From Natronococcus sp. A-GB1 (GTDB lineage: Archaea > Halobacteriota > Halobacteria > Halobacteriales > Natrialbaceae): DNA of 64,000 bases. Every line of letters starts with the position of its first letter. Position 1 is the first letter of the stretch. The notes under the pieces are model-generated. The model saw only the letters and a program-made list of their open reading frames with translations, searched no databases and was not told the DNA's origin. The stretch spans positions 124,001-188,000 of the forward strand of contig NZ_JARUKW010000003.1 of the NCBI RefSeq assembly GCF_029688845.1, given 5' to 3'. The position numbers were made by a program, and so were the translations under genes. Of this stretch, positions 61,798 through 64,000 are shown piece after piece.

Positions 61798-62184
61798 TCA
61801 GTCGAAGTCGTGATCCGGATCGTCCTCGACCGTCCGCTTCATCGAGTCACGGCGGGATTTGGCGTCCCGGCCCGTCGCCTCGAGCAGGAAGTCGTTTTTC
61901 GCGTCGACGGCCTCGCCAGCGGCCTCGAGTTCGTCGGGGCCGAGTTCGGTCGGGTCGCGCTCGTGGAACTCGACGGCCAGCTTGTCCTTCTTGCCGGAGT
62001 ATTCGACGGTGCCGACGATGATTTTCTCGAAGACAGGGTTGTCGGGCTCGGCGATCACGTACAGGTCGCTTCCCTTGAACTCCTGGGTGTCCGTAATCGG
62101 TCCGAAGTAGTCCTCGACAGTGGCCTCCATATCGGGAACTCGCTCCTCGAGATACTCACCGCGGCGCATCTTGTACTCCTTCAT
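61798..62184 (-). CDS. DUF5611 family protein
   Basis: A 128-residue acidic soluble protein: MKEYKMRRGEYLEERVPDME, then FGPITDTQEFKGSDLYVIAE and the conserved EYSGKKDKLAVEFHERDPTE. It fits the haloarchaeal DUF5611 family, whose function is not known. The Met at MKEYKMRRGEYL was preferred because conservation starts there; an in-frame Met 13 codons upstream also exists. Confidence 0.83.
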   Translation of the reverse strand: MKEYKMRRGEYLEERVPDMEATVEDYFGPITDTQEFKGSDLYVIAEPDNPVFEKIIVGTVEYSGKKDKLAVEFHERDPTELGPDELEAAGEAVDAKNDFLLEATGRDAKSRRDSMKRTVEDDPDHDFD

Positions 62185-62340
62185 GAATTGGAGATACACG
62201 GGGGAGTGTTTACCTCTTTTCATAGCCGCTGTCGGGGTTCCCGCTGCAGTCGGGCGACAAACCCGAACGTCGCTCGAGTCGGGAACGGGCTCACGATCGT
62301 GAGGAAAGCAAGGGATCGAACGCGAACCGCGAAACCGGCG

Positions 62341-63402
62341 TCAGCGGTCGGGCTGTGCGCCGAGATACCCCATCTGACAGTCGGGGCAGATATCGCCGGT
62401 TCGAAGGGAGCTGCGTTCGCTACCCGCGGTAAAGCCACAGCGGGGACAGTGCAGTTTCGCCTGGCCGTCGCCACCCGGAATCCCCCCTTCGCTGCCGGGC
62501 GTCGGCGCCTCACTTGCTCGCTCGATGCCGCTTCCGGGTTCGGCACTGGCTTCCGCGTCGACCGTCGCCTCTCCGCTTCTCGAAGCCGGCGGACCGCCCG
62601 CAGGCGAACTCCCCGATCCGGACGGTTCGGGTTCCGTTTCAGGCTCGGTCTCGCCGTCGCTCGAGTTCGCCTCGATCATCTCGGCACCGGTGTCGAGCAA
62701 GATCGCGTCGTCCTCGAGCGGTTCGGACTCCCTGTCGGGCCAGTCCTCAGGGTCGTCGTCGCTCCCGTGCTCGACCGGTGGACCGACGTCGCTGGAGTCG
62801 GGCCACTCGCCGTACTCGCGGTCGCGGGTCGTCGTTCCGTCGTCTTCGAGGATCTCGCCGTCGTCGGTGACCGGATCGCCGTTCTCGTCGGTCGGGAGCT
62901 CGACTCCGGTGTCGGCGGCGTCGGTCCCGGTAGCGCTCGGCCCCGTAGAGCCGAAGCTAGTGGCGTCGGTTTCGGCGAAGTCGCTCTCGGCGGCGTCGCC
63001 CTCGGGGGGTTCGGTCTCGGGTGTTCCCTTCTCGGTTCCGTCCGGCGACGAGGGCTGTGGCGGCGGGGGCTCGCTCCCGGCGTCGTCGGCGTCGATAAAT
63101 GTCGCGTCCGTTGCTCCCGATTCGGCCGTGAATCCGCCGGTGTCGGCACCGGGTTCGGCTGCCGGCGGCTCCGCCGATCGGGGTGTCGATTGCGGTTCGG
63201 GTTCGTCGGGTCGTGGGCCGGCGTCCGCCATCGAGATGCTCCGAACTTCGGTGTTCTCGCTGACGACGTGTTTGTCGCCACAGCGAGCACACTCCTCGTA
63301 CTCCCGGACAGTGACGACGACCTCACTCCCCCGCTCTTCGCGCTCGCGTTCGACGTCGACGTCTCCGTAGTCGTGACCGAGCAGCGAACATCGCAGGACC
63401 AT
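62341..63402 (-). CDS. Two-zinc-ribbon protein with long disordered linker (DUF7093-like)
   Basis: A 353-residue protein. The N-terminal 55 residues (MVLRCSLLGHDYGDVDVERE to EECARCGDKH) resemble a zinc-bound module. A linker of about 260 residues is Asp/Glu/Pro/Ser/Thr-rich and surely disordered. The C-terminal zinc ribbon has LHCPRCGFTAG and GDICPDCQMGYLG. From memory this fits haloarchaeal DUF7093. Function unknown; the ribbons suggest nucleic acid or protein scaffolding. It diverges from the DUF6432 gene. Confidence 0.82.
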   Translation of the reverse strand: MVLRCSLLGHDYGDVDVEREREERGSEVVVTVREYEECARCGDKHVVSENTEVRSISMADAGPRPDEPEPQSTPRSAEPPAAEPGADTGGFTAESGATDATFIDADDAGSEPPPPQPSSPDGTEKGTPETEPPEGDAAESDFAETDATSFGSTGPSATGTDAADTGVELPTDENGDPVTDDGEILEDDGTTTRDREYGEWPDSSDVGPPVEHGSDDDPEDWPDRESEPLEDDAILLDTGAEMIEANSSDGETEPETEPEPSGSGSSPAGGPPASRSGEATVDAEASAEPGSGIERASEAPTPGSEGGIPGGDGQAKLHCPRCGFTAGSERSSLRTGDICPDCQMGYLGAQPDR

Positions 63403-63542
63403 TGTCTCACCGTATCGAGTCAGGCCATAAAAAACGTACTGCATGGCCGCTGTCGCGGCTCTGTCGGTCCCGCCTGTCGATCGCTCGAGGACGGTAGCCG
63501 AACGACAAACGTCAAATCCCGGGTCGACGAATAGACCGACGG

Positions 63543-63842
63543 ATGAGAGCAAAGCGGGAGTACCGGGACCGGGCGGAGACCGAGGTGGCGGTACTCGACG
63601 CGCTCGTCGACCGGGCCGACGACGGGATGACCATCTTCGAACTCCGCGCGGAGGCCGGAGTCGACATCGACGAACTCGAGGAGGCGCTCGCGACGCTCAA
63701 GGAAGACGGGCTGATCGACGTCGACGCGGGGGCCAGCGAGACGGTGATCAAGCCTGACGAGCGCGTCGTCCCGGAGATACCGACCGACGACGCCGACGAG
63801 CAGTCGATCGGCGACTGGCTCCGCGAACGGATGCCCTTCTGA
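63543..63842 (+). CDS. DUF6432 family winged-helix-like protein
   Basis: A 99-residue protein: MRAKREYRDRAETEVAVLDA, LVDRADDGMTIFELRAEAGV and DELEEALATLKEDGLIDVDA make a winged helix-turn-helix. A short acidic tail ending DWLRERMPF follows. It fits the haloarchaeal DUF6432 family. A DNA-binding role is likely but its targets are unknown. It lies 39 bases upstream of the YgfZ/GcvT-like gene, probably in one transcript. Confidence 0.87.
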   Translation: MRAKREYRDRAETEVAVLDALVDRADDGMTIFELRAEAGVDIDELEEALATLKEDGLIDVDAGASETVIKPDERVVPEIPTDDADEQSIGDWLRERMPF

Positions 63843-63881
63843 ATCGAAACGCCTGTGGGTGCCTGTCCCCTCTCGGTATCC

Positions 63882-64000
63882 ATGAGCGTCATCGAGGCCA
63901 TCCACACGGATCTCGGAGCCACGTTCGGCGATCGCGCCGGCCGAACGGTCGTCGAACACTACGGCCGTCCCGAGCGGGCCCACCGCGCGGTCAGAAACGG
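63882..64000 (+). CDS. YgfZ/GcvT-like aminomethyltransferase-family protein, N-terminal fragment
   Basis: The first 39 codons, starting MSVIEAIHTDLGATFGDRAG and continuing RTVVEHYGRPERAHRAVRN, run off the right edge. The sequence matches the N-terminus of archaeal folate-binding YgfZ/CAF17-like relatives of the glycine cleavage T protein, which help iron-sulfur cluster assembly or transfer one-carbon groups. The full protein would be needed to decide between YgfZ and GcvT. Confidence 0.75.
   Translation, partial: MSVIEAIHTDLGATFGDRAGRTVVEHYGRPERAHRAVRN

Noticed and set aside
61810-63534. Long plus-strand frame opposite the DUF5611 and two-zinc-ribbon genes
   Set aside because: Antisense shadow of the Asp/Glu-rich linker; no start context or recognisable domain.
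1-64000. Many CTCGAG and TCGAG hexamers across the window
   Set aside because: They fall mostly within Leu-Glu codon pairs of acidic proteins and are spread evenly, so they reflect codon use rather than a signal.

Overview
This 64-kb window is chromosomal DNA of a haloarchaeon. The DNA is GC-rich, the predicted proteins are strongly acidic, and many genes have a TATA element about 26 bases upstream of the start codon (leaderless transcripts). The gene content is archaeal: ribosomal proteins L40e and S19e, aRF1, archaeal UMP kinase, class I LysRS, a PDCD5-like protein, RNase FAU-1, UbaA and many families restricted to haloarchaea. It looks like one of the Natrialbales, but I cannot prove the genus. 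No rRNA, tRNA, CRISPR array or insertion sequence was recognised. Genes are dense on both strands and almost all look intact.

Left part (1-14 kb): the start of a family 4 uracil-DNA glycosylase, the DUF5786/DUF99 pair, a small metallo-beta-lactamase hydrolase, L40e, the rRNA-modifying enzyme Tsr3, a 600-residue Rieske protein with a long helical domain, an intact putative-sensor membrane protein and a decayed second copy of it, a rhodanese/beta-lactamase-fold fusion, a two-subunit sodium:solute symporter and a SpoIIM-like membrane protein. Middle (14-32 kb): DUF418 membrane protein, PQQ-type sugar dehydrogenase, a deacylase coupled to a threonine-synthase-like enzyme, ArgRS, release factor aRF1, a Tat-exported repeat protein, a tandem universal stress protein, a left-handed beta-helix acyltransferase, RNase FAU-1, a PrsW-type protease and riboflavin synthase.

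32-42 kb: response regulator; a three-gene group of zinc-ribbon microprotein, UvrD/REP-type helicase and a creatinase-fold protein that has lost its metal ligands; UbaA; an acetyltransferase; a dihydrodipicolinate-synthase-family aldolase; a MOT1-type molybdate transporter; a secreted peptidoglycan-amidase-fold protein; a PIN-like gene preceded by an overlapping 35-codon gene; and an AT-rich pocket. 42-64 kb: geranylgeranyl reductase, MATE exporter, HisRS, TspO, an S19e-PDCD5-PP-loop operon, ThiL, two site-2 proteases, MoaE, CapA-like protein, PyrH-LysS operon, PadR regulator, a divergent cupredoxin/PitA pair, several small haloarchaeal families, and the start of a YgfZ/GcvT-like gene.

Three themes recur. 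Translation and RNA: ArgRS, HisRS, LysRS, aRF1, L40e, S19e, Tsr3 and FAU-1. Molybdenum cofactor and sulfur transfer: UbaA, MoaE and the MOT1 transporter. Intramembrane proteolysis: PrsW and two M50 proteases. The best candidates for undescribed biology are the PIN-like pair at 40.8-41.3 kb, the metal-ligand-less creatinase-fold partner of the helicase at 32.5-35.7 kb (with a clean operator-like inverted repeat), and the Rieske-helical protein at 4.9-6.7 kb.
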